Shown here piece after piece: positions 8,045-17,853 of a stretch of 64,000 nt of DNA. Source of the DNA: Henriciella marina DSM 19595 (lineage in GTDB: Bacteria > Pseudomonadota > Alphaproteobacteria > Caulobacterales > Hyphomonadaceae). The translations under genes and the position numbers were made by a program. Numbering within the stretch: the first letter of the stretch is position 1; each line of letters starts with the position of its first letter. The notes under the pieces were generated by a model. It ran no database searches, was not told the DNA's origin, and worked only from the letters and a program-made list of their open reading frames with translations. The DNA lies in the NCBI RefSeq assembly GCF_000376805.1, contig NZ_AQXT01000002.1:1364001-1428000 (forward strand), written 5' to 3'.

Positions 8045-9063
8045 CGGAGCGTGCTAATCTTTCAAAAGCGGCCTCGCCGCGTAAGCTCATCAGTATCTGC
8101 ATCCCGGTTTTCAACGAGGCCGAGAATGTTGACCGCCTCGTTGAGCGTTTGGCCTCAATGACCGAGGCGGAACCGGGCTACGATTTCGAGTTTCTATTTA
8201 CCGACAACGCAAGTACCGACGCCACGTTCGAGCGTCTATGCGAGCTGTCAGTGGCGGACAAGCGCGTTCGGGTGCTTCGGTTTTCGCGAAACTTCGGCTT
8301 TCAGAAGTCGATTCTGACCAACTATCTCAACTGCAGGGGCGAGGCCGCGGTCCAGATTGATGCCGATCTGCAAGACCCTCCTGAGTTAATCAGCGAATTC
8401 CTCCGCGCGTGGGAGACTGGCTACAAGGTTGTCTACGGAGTTCGTCGCCGGCTGCCTGAATTCTTTCTCAAACGGTGGGGGCGGCGGCTGTATTATCGCC
8501 TCGTGACCTTGCTCAGCGAGACCGATCTTCCCAAGGACGCGGGTGATTTCCGGCTGATTGACCGTGCGATTATTGAAGAGCTGCGCCTCATGCAGGAGCA
8601 GTCGCCTTATCTTCGCGGTGCGATCGCCGCTATGGGACATGCACAAACGGGCGTGGTTTATGACCGCGACAAACGAACGGCCGGAAAATCGAAATTCGGC
8701 ATTGCGAAGCTGGTAGAATTCGGGATCGACGGCATTACCAGCCAGTCGACCCGCCCGCTTCGTTTCGTCACCCTGTTCGGCTTCCTTGTGTCTTTCGCGT
8801 CAATTCTGGCGGCCTTTGCCTACCTTGCGAATTTCATATTCAGTGCAGAAAGAACGCCGGACGGCTTCACGACACTGATACTAATCGGACTTGCGTCACT
8901 TGGTCTGAATTCTCTTTTCATCGGCCTGTTAGGCGAATACGTTGGCCGGATATTCAATAACACCCGCGGCTTGCCTATGGCGGTAATTACAGACCGCGTA
9001 GAGCATGTTAATGGGCGCGATCAAACAGAGAGCGCCGCTGATTTGACGGGGAACCGCACATGA
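8041..9063 (+). CDS. Family 2 glycosyltransferase, DPM1/GtrB-like, membrane anchored
   Basis: A 340-residue enzyme. The GT-A domain has SICIPVFNEAENVDRLVERL at the start, TDNASTDAT, and the metal-binding DADLQDPPE motif near residue 105. DFRLIDR and the RTAGKSKFG motif are typical of dolichol/undecaprenyl-phosphate sugar transferases. Two C-terminal hydrophobic helices (about 245-300) anchor it. It overlaps both neighbours by 4 bp. With the GtrA protein at 10547 it likely loads a sugar on undecaprenyl phosphate for O-antigen or capsule modification. Confidence 0.87.
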   Translation: MTERANLSKAASPRKLISICIPVFNEAENVDRLVERLASMTEAEPGYDFEFLFTDNASTDATFERLCELSVADKRVRVLRFSRNFGFQKSILTNYLNCRGEAAVQIDADLQDPPELISEFLRAWETGYKVVYGVRRRLPEFFLKRWGRRLYYRLVTLLSETDLPKDAGDFRLIDRAIIEELRLMQEQSPYLRGAIAAMGHAQTGVVYDRDKRTAGKSKFGIAKLVEFGIDGITSQSTRPLRFVTLFGFLVSFASILAAFAYLANFIFSAERTPDGFTTLILIGLASLGLNSLFIGLLGEYVGRIFNNTRGLPMAVITDRVEHVNGRDQTESAADLTGNRT

Positions 9064-9830
9064 AAGTCGTCATCCTTGCAGGCGGTTTCGGTACGCGCCT
9101 GGCCGAAGAAACTGACGCCAGACCCAAGCCCCTCGTTGAAATCGGCGGGAAGCCAATCCTGTGGCACATCATGAAGGTCTACGCTGCGGCGGGCTTCAAT
9201 GAGTTCGTGATCTGCTGTGGCTACAAGGCCTCGATGATAAAGTCGTATTTCGCCAACTATTTTGTGCAGAATTACGATCTTACCGTCGACCTCGCGCGCA
9301 ACACTCTCGATTTTCATGGCAAGCCGCAGGAGTCCTGGCGGGTCTCTCTCATCGACACAGGCCTTCACACGATGACTGGCGGCCGGGTCAAGCGGGTCGC
9401 CGAGTACCTGAACGGTGAGACCTTTTGCCTGACCTATGGAGACGGCGTTGCCGATATCGATATCAAGGCCCTGATCGCGCACCACAAGAAAATGAAACGA
9501 AAAGCCACTGTAACGGCTGTTCCGGCACCTGGCAGGTTTGGCGTGCTCGGGACAGACGGGTCTGGAATTGTGCAGCAGTTCCGCGAAAAGCCTCACGATG
9601 AAGTCGGCCGGATAAATGGCGGCTTTTTCGTTCTGGAACCGAGCGTCTTTGACTATATCGACGGCGATTCCACGAGTTTTGAGCGCGAACCCTTGCAGAG
9701 ACTTGCGGCCGATGGCGAACTTGCCGCCTATGAACACTCCGGGTTCTGGCGTCCTATGGATACGCTGCGCGACAAGCGTGAACTCGAAACGCTATGGGAA
9801 AGCGGCAATGCCCCCTGGAAGGTCTGGTAA
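9060..9830 (+). CDS. rfbF: Glucose-1-phosphate cytidylyltransferase
   Basis: A 256-residue nucleotidyltransferase. VVILAGGFGTRLAEET and RPKPLVEIGGKPILWHIMK form the nucleotide and sugar-phosphate binding motifs; LTYGDGVADID gives the metal-binding Asp, and FWRPMDTLRDKRELE is a closing block shared by RfbF proteins. It makes CDP-glucose from CTP and glucose-1-phosphate, the substrate of RfbG at 6016. An ATGA overlap with the upstream transferase indicates translational coupling. Confidence 0.93.
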   Translation: MKVVILAGGFGTRLAEETDARPKPLVEIGGKPILWHIMKVYAAAGFNEFVICCGYKASMIKSYFANYFVQNYDLTVDLARNTLDFHGKPQESWRVSLIDTGLHTMTGGRVKRVAEYLNGETFCLTYGDGVADIDIKALIAHHKKMKRKATVTAVPAPGRFGVLGTDGSGIVQQFREKPHDEVGRINGGFFVLEPSVFDYIDGDSTSFEREPLQRLAADGELAAYEHSGFWRPMDTLRDKRELETLWESGNAPWKVW

Positions 9831-9833
9831 ATC

Positions 9834-10550
9834 ATGGATCCTGCACAAAGAGCCGTCGCTGAAGAGTTTGACCGCTATCAGGAAAACTACAAATCGGCCG
9901 TCGACGATGCACTGGCATTCTCGTCCCTGAATGCGGATTTCTTCACAAAGGTCAAAGAAGCCTACCTCGTCGACCTGATCGAAGATGGGCTGGGCCCCGT
10001 TGATCAGCAAACCGTCCTCGATGTCGGCTGCGGGGTCGGGGTCTATCACGGCATGCTCGCCCCCAAACTGAAGGCCCTTCACGGCTGCGATGTGTCCGAG
10101 GCCTGTCTTAAGCGCGCCGAGGAATCCAATCCATCGGTCAACTATAAATCCTATGACGGCGCGACGCTCCCTTACGAAGATGGGAGCTTTGATCTCGCCT
10201 TCGCGATTTGCGTCGTACATCACGTACCACAGGAAAGCTGGCCGCATTTTTTCTCCGAAATGGCGCGCGTTGTGCGCGCCGGTGGTCTTGTTGCCATCTT
10301 TGAGCACAATCCGCGCAATCCGCTGACAATGCGGGTCGTCAACAACTGCCCATTCGATGCCGATGCGGTTCTCCTGAATTCTAAGGAAACCTCGCGGTTG
10401 ATCACCGAAAGCGGTCTCGATATCTGGCGCCGCAAACACATTCTGTCGATCCCAGCAGCCGGATCTGCGCTGCGAAGCGTTGACCAGATGCTGTCCTGGA
10501 TCGGCCTCGGTGCACAGTATTATGTCGCCGGCCGCCGAACAGGCTCATGA
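9834..10550 (+). CDS. Class I SAM-dependent methyltransferase
   Basis: A 238-residue Rossmann methyltransferase. VLDVGCGVGVYHGML (motif I, about 62-76) binds SAM, then LHGCDVSEACLKRAEE, LPYEDGSFDLAFAICVVHHVP and an AGGLVAIFEHNPRNP block. It follows rfbF by 3 bp and overlaps gtrA by 4 bp. It probably methylates a sugar or lipid-linked intermediate of this polysaccharide cluster, but the acceptor is not readable. Confidence 0.8.
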   Translation: MDPAQRAVAEEFDRYQENYKSAVDDALAFSSLNADFFTKVKEAYLVDLIEDGLGPVDQQTVLDVGCGVGVYHGMLAPKLKALHGCDVSEACLKRAEESNPSVNYKSYDGATLPYEDGSFDLAFAICVVHHVPQESWPHFFSEMARVVRAGGLVAIFEHNPRNPLTMRVVNNCPFDADAVLLNSKETSRLITESGLDIWRRKHILSIPAAGSALRSVDQMLSWIGLGAQYYVAGRRTGS

Positions 10551-11023
10551 GCATGGCTCAAAGTGCACAAAACCCAGGTGTATTCGGCAGAGCCAGAGAA
10601 TGGTTCGACTTTCTGACGAAAGCCCGCTTTATTCGCTTTGGGATGGTGGCCGGTTTTTCCGGTGCCGTTTATTTCGTCGCCGTCTTCATCTTCTCGAAAT
10701 TGGCAGGCATCTCCCCAGGCCTCGCCAGTGCGCTTGCATATTGCGCCGCCATCCCGGCCAACTTTCTTGGACAAAAGCTCTTTACCTTCCGCTCCACGAA
10801 CAAGCCCGTTCAGGAGATCGGTCCTTATCTGCTGCTTCAGGCCGTCAATATTGCTATCTCCGGTCTCACCATGTCGGTTCTGGTAAACCAGCTGGGGGCG
10901 CCAGTGCTCGTGGGCGGGGCTGGCGTCATTCTCACCATTTCCGTCGTCAGCTATTTGTCGATGGCCCTCATCTTTTCAAACAGGCCGCGCGAAACCTCGC
11001 GGCAAAGTGGAGGCGAGCGCTGA
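10547..11023 (+). CDS. GtrA-family membrane protein
   Basis: A 158-residue protein with four predicted transmembrane segments. RFGMVAGFSGAVYFVAVFIF and the IPANFLGQKLFTFRS motif are hallmarks of the GtrA family, small proteins proposed to flip undecaprenyl-phosphate-linked monosaccharides. It overlaps both flanking methyltransferase genes by 1-4 bp. It is the natural partner of the GtrB-like transferase at 8041. Confidence 0.85.
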   Translation: MSMAQSAQNPGVFGRAREWFDFLTKARFIRFGMVAGFSGAVYFVAVFIFSKLAGISPGLASALAYCAAIPANFLGQKLFTFRSTNKPVQEIGPYLLLQAVNIAISGLTMSVLVNQLGAPVLVGGAGVILTISVVSYLSMALIFSNRPRETSRQSGGER

Positions 11024-11643
11024 TGCGATCCCTTTTGAAACTCCCCGCCATGTATGAAGGATTTCAGGCCCGACTGGGTTTCGCGCAAGCGAGAAAGAAA
11101 GCCTTCGACCGTCACTTGTCGATCCCTCCAAAAAGTCGGGTTCTCGACATTGGATGCGGCCCGGGAAACATCATCCAGTACCTTCCAGACGACATGGATT
11201 ATCACGGGTTCGATCTGGAGCCCGCATACATTGAATCGGCTCAGAAACGCTTTGCCGGACGGCACACTTTCCATTGCCGCGAGTTCGATCTTGCTGCCGC
11301 CGAAGAGTTCGGCCCGGCTGACGTCGTCATGTTCAATGGTGTCCTGCACCATATGGATGACGAGATCGCGTTGAGCGTCCTTCAGGCCGCCAAGAAAGCG
11401 ATTGGCGACACCGGTTTGGTCTTCACACTCGACGGGTGTTACAAGCAAGGCCAGTCACGTCTGGCGAAGGTCCTGCTCGACCTTGATCGCGGCGAATACG
11501 TTCGCGACGAAAAGTCTTATGAAGCCATCATGCGCAGCGTATTCGACGATGTCGAAATACACGTCCATGAGGATTTAAGCCCCATTCCTTATACGTTCGC
11601 GATCATGGTCGGGCGGACCAATACTGTGGCTGCGAATTCATAG
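11023..11643 (+). CDS. Class I SAM-dependent methyltransferase (second copy)
   Basis: A 206-residue methyltransferase. SRVLDIGCGPGNIIQYLP is motif I (about 39-56); FDLEPAYIESAQKRF and DVVMFNGVLHHMDD follow. The ATG overlaps the gtrA stop codon (TGATG), so it is translated by coupling. An in-frame extension up to 10480 would run over gtrA and is rejected. It is unlike the methyltransferase at 9834 and probably modifies a different position of the glycan. Confidence 0.8.
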   Translation: MRSLLKLPAMYEGFQARLGFAQARKKAFDRHLSIPPKSRVLDIGCGPGNIIQYLPDDMDYHGFDLEPAYIESAQKRFAGRHTFHCREFDLAAAEEFGPADVVMFNGVLHHMDDEIALSVLQAAKKAIGDTGLVFTLDGCYKQGQSRLAKVLLDLDRGEYVRDEKSYEAIMRSVFDDVEIHVHEDLSPIPYTFAIMVGRTNTVAANS

Positions 11644-11666
11644 CCGTAAACTTAGGGCGATAATTT

Positions 11667-13691
11667 ATGCTGTACGAGGTTTTTACGGGAATCGTCCTCT
11701 TTGGATTCTTCACGGCGCTGGGGCTTGTCGCGATTGTCCCGCTTGTTCGCGAAGCGTCTCGATCAGATGCAAAGACGGCCACTAGTCTGGTTCTGTGTGC
11801 GCCTGCCCTTGGCCTCGCGGTGACCACCATTCTTGTGGTGGCGTGCTATTTCTACCTGGGGGCCACCCAGCTTTGGGCCTGGCCAGTAACGATAATTGCA
11901 GGTGTTCTCGCCCTGGTTTTAGCAGGCCGCATGCTATGGAAGCAGAGAAAGTCTTCTCAGGTTTCGCTCAAGCCTGGGCTCGGTATTGCCGCTATTGCTT
12001 GTGTCGCCGCCATCTATGCCACGCCGCCGATTGTGTCTGGTCCAGACGCCGTGTTCATTCGCGCGGATTCATCCGACGCCTTTATGTATGTGACACTTTC
12101 GGAAAACACACGCGTTGCTGACCGCGACCTGCTACGTGCCGCGGGCCGAGGAGAGTTGCTGGCCGACGGGCAAACCCCTGCGGCAACGGAGTTGGTAAAA
12201 CGAAATCCGCTCGGCTTGTACTCTGCTCGCTTTGTTGATCGCCTGCGATTGGGCACCTATTCGATACTTGGCTGGTTCGCACATCTCACATCGCTCCCCG
12301 TTTCCAGTATTCTCTGGATTTTTGGCGGTGTAACTAGCGCAGCTTCAGCCGCCGCCGCATTTTCGCTGGCTCGCGTCATGGGTGCAGGAACACGTTTTGC
12401 TGCGCTCGCATCCGTGGCTGTCGCGACTGGCTACTGGCAGTTCGTTGCCATTGACCGGGAAAATTTCAGCACGGCACACGTGCTCCCACTCCTGCTGTCG
12501 ATTGCTGCAATATGGCCGTCCGTCTGGGAGAGGCTAACGGGGTCTGAACGGGGATTTCGGGAGGCATTGCCGAAGACCATCGTCGCCCTGGGCTCGATCT
12601 CGGTCCTCTATGCCGCAACGTTCATCGCCTATATCGAGATGCTTCCCTTTGCCTTGGCCGCCCTGCTTTTGGCCGCCTTCATAAGCATCGCCAAAATGGA
12701 AAGCCGCCCCCTGCCGGCACTTGCTGCGTTCTGCTTGCCCATAGGCGTAGCCGTGGGGATACTGCTTCTCTCAAATCAGCTGTTTCATAACATTGCGGTT
12801 TTCATGGCACAGCTGAATCTGGCCGCCTCCGTCGACTCCTCGATCGGGGATTATCCGACCCACGAATTCATGCTTCAGAATCTGATGACGGCAACAGTCG
12901 GTCTTGCATGGATTGATGGTGTCATTCGCGGCGCCGGAATCGACTGGCGGATCGGCGCGAGTCTCGAATGGACGATTTCATTCGCTACGACCCTTGTTCT
13001 GATTTCACTGGCTCCTCTGACGCTCCTTCGGCGCTATGCAGCTCTTCGTTTTCCATATGCATTGATGTGCGCTGGCATTATCGTCGCATTTTATGGCGTT
13101 TGGCTTCCGGACCCGTATTACGTTTTAAAAGGTATGCCTATCGCGGCGCCATTCATGGCCGTTCTCATCTCAGTCTGGCTGTCAGCGGTCACAAATGAAG
13201 TTCAGCGCGCCAGCCCTCGTCACCACTTCAATCCGGCTACCGTCAGATCTCTATCAATCGCACCAATCGCCTCTTTGGGCGCGATCGCGACGTTTGGAGG
13301 TGTTGCAACGGTCACCACAGTTTCGAATGAATATCCAAATTACGTGACGTTCCTCGAAAAAGAGAGACAGTTCGATATCAGGCCGATAATCGAAGCCGCC
13401 AAGGCGCGGCAGGCGTGCGGCCTGATCGTCTCCATCAATCCGGTACATCAACAATGGGGTTGGGCCGCGTATGTCGTCGAGCAGACGGCACCGCTGCATC
13501 CCATCTATACCGATGGATACCTCACAGATAACGCCCCGCAGATGGCCCAGCTCAATTTGGATAATGATGTGGCGTCAGCAGATTTCGTAATCGCGGAACA
13601 AGGCGATCCACGCTATGCGGACACCCGGCCGATCGTCATTTACGGCGGACTGGCTCTATCCGCCCTAACGGATGCGACCGAATGCAAATGA
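11667..13691 (+). CDS. Large polytopic membrane protein, possible lipid-linked-sugar transferase
   Basis: A 674-residue protein with a dozen or more hydrophobic helices over about residues 1-540 and a soluble C-terminal part of about 120 residues (FLEKERQFDIRPIIEAAK onward). Its size and topology resemble GT-C glycosyltransferases or polymerases, and an early extracytoplasmic loop (FIRADSSDAFMYV, about 130-142) carries acidic residues as in GT-C enzymes. I cannot assign a family with confidence. It is the penultimate gene of the CDP-sugar cluster and overlaps the lipoprotein gene downstream, so it probably acts on the undecaprenyl-linked sugar at the periplasmic face. Confidence 0.6.
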   Translation: MLYEVFTGIVLFGFFTALGLVAIVPLVREASRSDAKTATSLVLCAPALGLAVTTILVVACYFYLGATQLWAWPVTIIAGVLALVLAGRMLWKQRKSSQVSLKPGLGIAAIACVAAIYATPPIVSGPDAVFIRADSSDAFMYVTLSENTRVADRDLLRAAGRGELLADGQTPAATELVKRNPLGLYSARFVDRLRLGTYSILGWFAHLTSLPVSSILWIFGGVTSAASAAAAFSLARVMGAGTRFAALASVAVATGYWQFVAIDRENFSTAHVLPLLLSIAAIWPSVWERLTGSERGFREALPKTIVALGSISVLYAATFIAYIEMLPFALAALLLAAFISIAKMESRPLPALAAFCLPIGVAVGILLLSNQLFHNIAVFMAQLNLAASVDSSIGDYPTHEFMLQNLMTATVGLAWIDGVIRGAGIDWRIGASLEWTISFATTLVLISLAPLTLLRRYAALRFPYALMCAGIIVAFYGVWLPDPYYVLKGMPIAAPFMAVLISVWLSAVTNEVQRASPRHHFNPATVRSLSIAPIASLGAIATFGGVATVTTVSNEYPNYVTFLEKERQFDIRPIIEAAKARQACGLIVSINPVHQQWGWAAYVVEQTAPLHPIYTDGYLTDNAPQMAQLNLDNDVASADFVIAEQGDPRYADTRPIVIYGGLALSALTDATECK

Positions 13692-14212
13692 AATTGAACG
13701 CTCATTCCCCCAATTCGGGCCTGCACAGACCTCTGAAAGCACCGCTTTTCAAAGTCGTAAGCTGCGGCGCGCTTGCGGGCTTTATCGCTCTCTCAGCCTG
13801 TGGACCTACGGTGGTATTTGACCGCGAATACAGGATCGTCCCATCAGATGCAGACGTGAAATATCAGGTTAAAGGGTCCGAGAAACTCAAAGCTGACCTG
13901 CCCGCAGGTGGTCTAATCCATTTCATTTTCGAAGATTTACCCGTTGAAGGCGGTGACCGTCTCGAAACGACCGTTCAGATGTCATTCCCGGAAGGGCGAC
14001 TGGATTTATTCCTGATGGCTCATTGCGGCGTGGCCAACGACCCTGAATTCACGAAAACGCACTGCATGGCCAGCAACGGCAGCCAGTCCTGTTCTATTTC
14101 ACACCAGTATTCCAAGGATTTTGAATGCGTTCGAACGTCAATTCATAATCCAACGAGCAACCCCATCACTGTCAATATTTCGAAAGTGACAATCAAGGAG
14201 TTCGCAAACTGA
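13682..14212 (+). CDS. Hypothetical lipoprotein at the end of the sugar cluster
   Basis: A 176-residue protein. After a 25-residue polar start there is a hydrophobic stretch ending in the lipobox LSAC (about residues 37-40), so it should be an exported lipoprotein. The mature part has six further cysteines, possibly disulfide-bonded in the periplasm. ATG 13682 and ATG 13688 are both possible; the second gives an ATGA overlap with the upstream stop. Coupling to the large membrane protein suggests joint function. I recognise no domain. Confidence 0.65.
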   Translation: MQMKLNAHSPNSGLHRPLKAPLFKVVSCGALAGFIALSACGPTVVFDREYRIVPSDADVKYQVKGSEKLKADLPAGGLIHFIFEDLPVEGGDRLETTVQMSFPEGRLDLFLMAHCGVANDPEFTKTHCMASNGSQSCSISHQYSKDFECVRTSIHNPTSNPITVNISKVTIKEFAN

Positions 14213-14373
14213 ACTTCAGTGGACGTGATGGCGCTGCTAGGCTTGGCCGACCTTCCTGAATCGGCCTTTCGAAGGAAACTTACCCCGCCCCGTGGTGATA
14301 TCCACTGGCCGCCTTCAGCCCTTGCCACGGCCCTTACTTGTGGCATTATAAGTGTCATAAGTTGGGGCAGCGC

Positions 14374-16170
14374 ATGCGGTTGGTCAGATGGTTGGTTGTG
14401 CTTGTTTCGGGCGTCTGTCTTTTCGGCGGGCTTTCCGGGCAAGCACAACCGGAAATGGCGCCTTCTCCAGAGGCAACAATTACCCGACCGAACTTCGTCA
14501 TCCTGCTGATCGACGACGCGGCCTTTATGGACCTTGGCGTCTATGGCGGTGAGGCGGCAACACCAAACATAGATACGCTTGCCGCACGCGGGGTGATGTT
14601 CACGCGTTATTATACCTCGCCGCTCTGTGCGCCCTCGCGCGCGATGCTGCTGACGGGCGTCGATAATCATCTCACAGGCGTTGCGACCATTCCGGAGGTC
14701 CTGCCGCCGGAACATATCGGTCAGCCTGGCTATACAATGGAGCTGGAGCCTGGCGTCCAAACAATCGCGGCCAGACTAAAGCCGCTCGGCTACCGAACGC
14801 TCTTTACCGGCAAGTGGCATCTTGGCAGCGGTGAAGGCGCCCTTCCCTCGGATCACGGGTTTGAACGGTCTTTCGCCCTCGATGCATCCGGCGCGGACAA
14901 TTGGGACGACAAGTCCTACATGCCCTACTATAGCGACGCTCCCTGGTATGAGGATGGCGCGCCCGCCGACCTGCCGGACGACTTCTACTCGTCTGAATTC
15001 ATCGTCGACCGGATGATCAGCTATCTGGAAGAAACAGACGAGACGGCACCGTTCCTCGCCTATCTCGGATTTCAGGCTATTCACATTCCTCTCCAGGCAC
15101 CCGCGGAGATCACGGCAAAATATCGCGGCACGTACCAGGATGGTTGGCAGGCCTTGCGGGAGGCACGCTGGCAGCGCGCGCAGGAGCTAGGGCTTGTACC
15201 GGTCGGCGCGCCACTTGCCCCTATGCCTCCCGATATGCGGCTCTGGGAAAACCTTAGCGAGGAGGAGCAGGCGCTCTATGCGGCGCGGATGGCGGTCAAC
15301 GCCGCCATGCTGGAAGCGATGGATGTTCATATAGGACGGCTTATCGATCACCTGAAAGCGTCTGGAGACTATGAGAACACTGTCTTCCTCGTCACCTCGG
15401 ACAATGGGCCAGAGCCGACACGCGGCGACAATGACTGGCGGCTTCGCCTCTGGATGGCGATGCACGGCTATCATATCGGCCTTGATGGTATTGGTGAGGC
15501 GGGGAGCTGGGCTTTCATCGGCCCAGAATTCGCCATGGCGGCCGCGTCGCCGGGAAACCTGTTCAAATTCTATGGAGCCGAAGGCGGCATCCATGTGCCA
15601 ATGATCATGGCCGGGCCGGGACTGCCCGAAAACATAAGACAGGATGCACTGGTTCAGGTCACCGATATCGCGCCAACATTCCTGGAGATGGCGGGTGCCC
15701 CCGCCGCATCAGATGGCGTCGCAATAACGGGACGCAGTATTTTGCCACTTCTGACGGGTACCACTGAGACCGTTTATGGACTGGATGAACCGATCGGCAT
15801 CGAAGTGTCGGGCAACTCGGCCCTTATTCGCGGCAATTACAAGATTACCCGCAATCAGCGCCCCTGGGGCGACGCGCAATGGCGTCTTTACGATCTCAGG
15901 CAGGATCCCGGCGAAACAACCAACCTTGCAGCAGCCCGGCCGGATCTGATGGCTAGCATGCTCGCAGACTATGACGTCTACGCCGAAGGTATGGGCGTGC
16001 TCGCCGTGCCGGAAGGCTATGACAGCCATGCCATCCTGACCCGCAATACACAGCTACGTCAGCTGCGCACCTATTGGTGGGTGCCCGTTGTCTTGCTGAT
16101 CTTCCTGTTGGCCCTGCTCTGGGGCGCATGGCGTCTGGCGCGGCGCCTACGCCATACCCAACAGACCTGA
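14374..16170 (+). CDS. Arylsulfatase-type sulfatase, membrane anchored
   Basis: A 598-residue alkaline-phosphatase-fold enzyme. A signal peptide (residues 1-25) is followed by LLIDDAAF with the paired metal Asp (47-48). Cys85 in the CAPSR motif is converted to formylglycine in active enzymes. TGKWHLG and SDNGPEPT supply further active-site residues. A C-terminal hydrophobic helix with a basic tail (WWVPVVLLIFLLALLWG) should anchor it. ATG 14374 is chosen over an upstream in-frame TTG because it opens the signal peptide. A second sulfatase follows 24 bp on, and an FGE-fold protein lies at 21459. The sulfate-ester substrate is unknown. Confidence 0.88.
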   Translation: MRLVRWLVVLVSGVCLFGGLSGQAQPEMAPSPEATITRPNFVILLIDDAAFMDLGVYGGEAATPNIDTLAARGVMFTRYYTSPLCAPSRAMLLTGVDNHLTGVATIPEVLPPEHIGQPGYTMELEPGVQTIAARLKPLGYRTLFTGKWHLGSGEGALPSDHGFERSFALDASGADNWDDKSYMPYYSDAPWYEDGAPADLPDDFYSSEFIVDRMISYLEETDETAPFLAYLGFQAIHIPLQAPAEITAKYRGTYQDGWQALREARWQRAQELGLVPVGAPLAPMPPDMRLWENLSEEEQALYAARMAVNAAMLEAMDVHIGRLIDHLKASGDYENTVFLVTSDNGPEPTRGDNDWRLRLWMAMHGYHIGLDGIGEAGSWAFIGPEFAMAAASPGNLFKFYGAEGGIHVPMIMAGPGLPENIRQDALVQVTDIAPTFLEMAGAPAASDGVAITGRSILPLLTGTTETVYGLDEPIGIEVSGNSALIRGNYKITRNQRPWGDAQWRLYDLRQDPGETTNLAAARPDLMASMLADYDVYAEGMGVLAVPEGYDSHAILTRNTQLRQLRTYWWVPVVLLIFLLALLWGAWRLARRLRHTQQT

Positions 16171-16194
16171 CCCTTTTTCAGAGAGTGCCGAGCC

Positions 16195-17853
16195 ATGTGG
16201 AAGAAAATCGTTCTGGGCGTCGTCATAGTCGTCCTGGCATGTATCGGACTTGCCTGGCTCAACCGCGAGTCGGTGGTCCTTTTCATCGCTACGCATTCAG
16301 GCAAACAGGATGTTGGGGCGAACCGAGAAATCAACTGGCAACAGGGCCCGGCTGAAGCCGCCCTCAGCGCGAAAGACCGCCCGCCCAACGTCGTCTTTAT
16401 CCTTGCCGATGACCTTGGCTATAATGATATCTCGACATTTGGTGGCGGGGTCGCTGGCGGAGCGGTTCAGACCCCGAACATAGACCGGCTGGCGCGCGAG
16501 GGCGTGATTTTTACCAACGCCTATTCCGGGACAGCAAGTTGCGCCCCGTCCCGCGCCATGCTGATGACCGGGCGCTATCCAACTCGTACTGGCTTTGAAT
16601 TCACGCCGACGCCAGATGGCATGGGCCGCATCATTTCGATGGTTTCAAGAGGCCAAAGCAACAGCTTTCCCCCAATCGAGTGGAACCAGGCGGCAGCCGA
16701 AAGCTCGCCACCCTTCAACCAGCAAGGTCTGCCAAGCTCTGAGGTCACCGTTGCGGAAATCCTTGCCGACGCCGATTATCACACGGTGCATATCGGCAAA
16801 TGGCATCTTGGACGGGGGGCGGAATTTGGGCCGAACGCACAGGGCTTCGATGAAAGCCTTCTCATGGCGAGCGGTCTCTACCTGCCCGAATCTGATCCTT
16901 CCGTTGTCAACGCAAGGCTGGATTTCGACCCCATCGACAAATTCCTCTGGGCGCGGATGCAATACGCCGCCAGTTACAATGAAAGCGACTGGTTCGAGCC
17001 GGGGGGCTATTTGACAGACTATTGGACGCAGGAAGCCCAGTCTGTCATTCGGGCCAATAAGAACCGGCCATTCTTCCTCTATCTTGCCCACTGGGGCACC
17101 CACACGCCGTTACAGGCCACGCGTGAAGACTATGAAGCCGTGGGCGATATCGAACCGCACCGCTTGCGCGTCTACGCCGCCATGGTCCGCGCGCTGGATC
17201 GTAGTGTCGGCGACATTCTCGACACGCTTGAGGAAGAGGGTCTTTCTGAGAATACGATCGTGGTCTTCTCCAGTGACAATGGCGGCGCCGATTATGTCGG
17301 CCTGCCCGACATCAACGCGCCCTACCGCGGCTGGAAACTCACGCTTTTCGAGGGCGGTATCCGCGTGCCACTCTTCATGCGCTGGCCCGCTCGCATACCG
17401 GCGGGCACCGAAGTTTCCGCGCCAGCCGCGCATATCGATCTGTTGCCAACCCTTGCCTCTGCCTGCGGGGCCTCGCTGCCCCCAAATGTCGAGATCGATG
17501 GACGGGATCTTCTTGGTCTTGCGACCGGTGAAGCGGTGCCCGGCGCCGATGACCCCATCTTCTGGCAAAGCGCCTATTACCGCGTCGTCCGGCAGGGGGA
17601 CTGGAAGCTTCAGGTGAGTGAGCGGCCAGAAAAGGTCTGGCTGTATGACCTCTCAAACGACCCGACCGAGCGCATGAATCTCGCGAGCCAGCGCCCCGAC
17701 AAGGTCGAGATTTTGAAACACCTTCTGGAAGATCATCAGAGCACCGCCCGGACACCGCTTTATCCCTACACATTGGAAGGCCCGGTTGCGATCGACAGCA
17801 CGCGCGCCGACGAGCTTCGCCAGGGCGAAGAGATCATCTACTGGCCAAACTAG
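16195..17853 (+). CDS. Arylsulfatase-type sulfatase
   Basis: A 552-residue sulfatase. An N-terminal uncleaved-looking helix (4-21) suggests membrane anchoring facing the periplasm. LADDLGYND carries the metal ligands, SCAPSR puts the formylglycine-forming Cys at 116, and GKWHLGRG and FSSDNGGAD are the other S1-family motifs. It is a separate specificity from its neighbour, since sequence outside the motifs is clearly different. Its stop overlaps the convergent TetR gene by 4 bp. Confidence 0.88.
   Translation: MWKKIVLGVVIVVLACIGLAWLNRESVVLFIATHSGKQDVGANREINWQQGPAEAALSAKDRPPNVVFILADDLGYNDISTFGGGVAGGAVQTPNIDRLAREGVIFTNAYSGTASCAPSRAMLMTGRYPTRTGFEFTPTPDGMGRIISMVSRGQSNSFPPIEWNQAAAESSPPFNQQGLPSSEVTVAEILADADYHTVHIGKWHLGRGAEFGPNAQGFDESLLMASGLYLPESDPSVVNARLDFDPIDKFLWARMQYAASYNESDWFEPGGYLTDYWTQEAQSVIRANKNRPFFLYLAHWGTHTPLQATREDYEAVGDIEPHRLRVYAAMVRALDRSVGDILDTLEEEGLSENTIVVFSSDNGGADYVGLPDINAPYRGWKLTLFEGGIRVPLFMRWPARIPAGTEVSAPAAHIDLLPTLASACGASLPPNVEIDGRDLLGLATGEAVPGADDPIFWQSAYYRVVRQGDWKLQVSERPEKVWLYDLSNDPTERMNLASQRPDKVEILKHLLEDHQSTARTPLYPYTLEGPVAIDSTRADELRQGEEIIYWPN

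Noticed and set aside
10480-11022. In-frame N-terminal extension of the methyltransferase at 11023
   Set aside because: It runs over the gtrA gene in another frame, and a TGATG coupling start exists at 11023.
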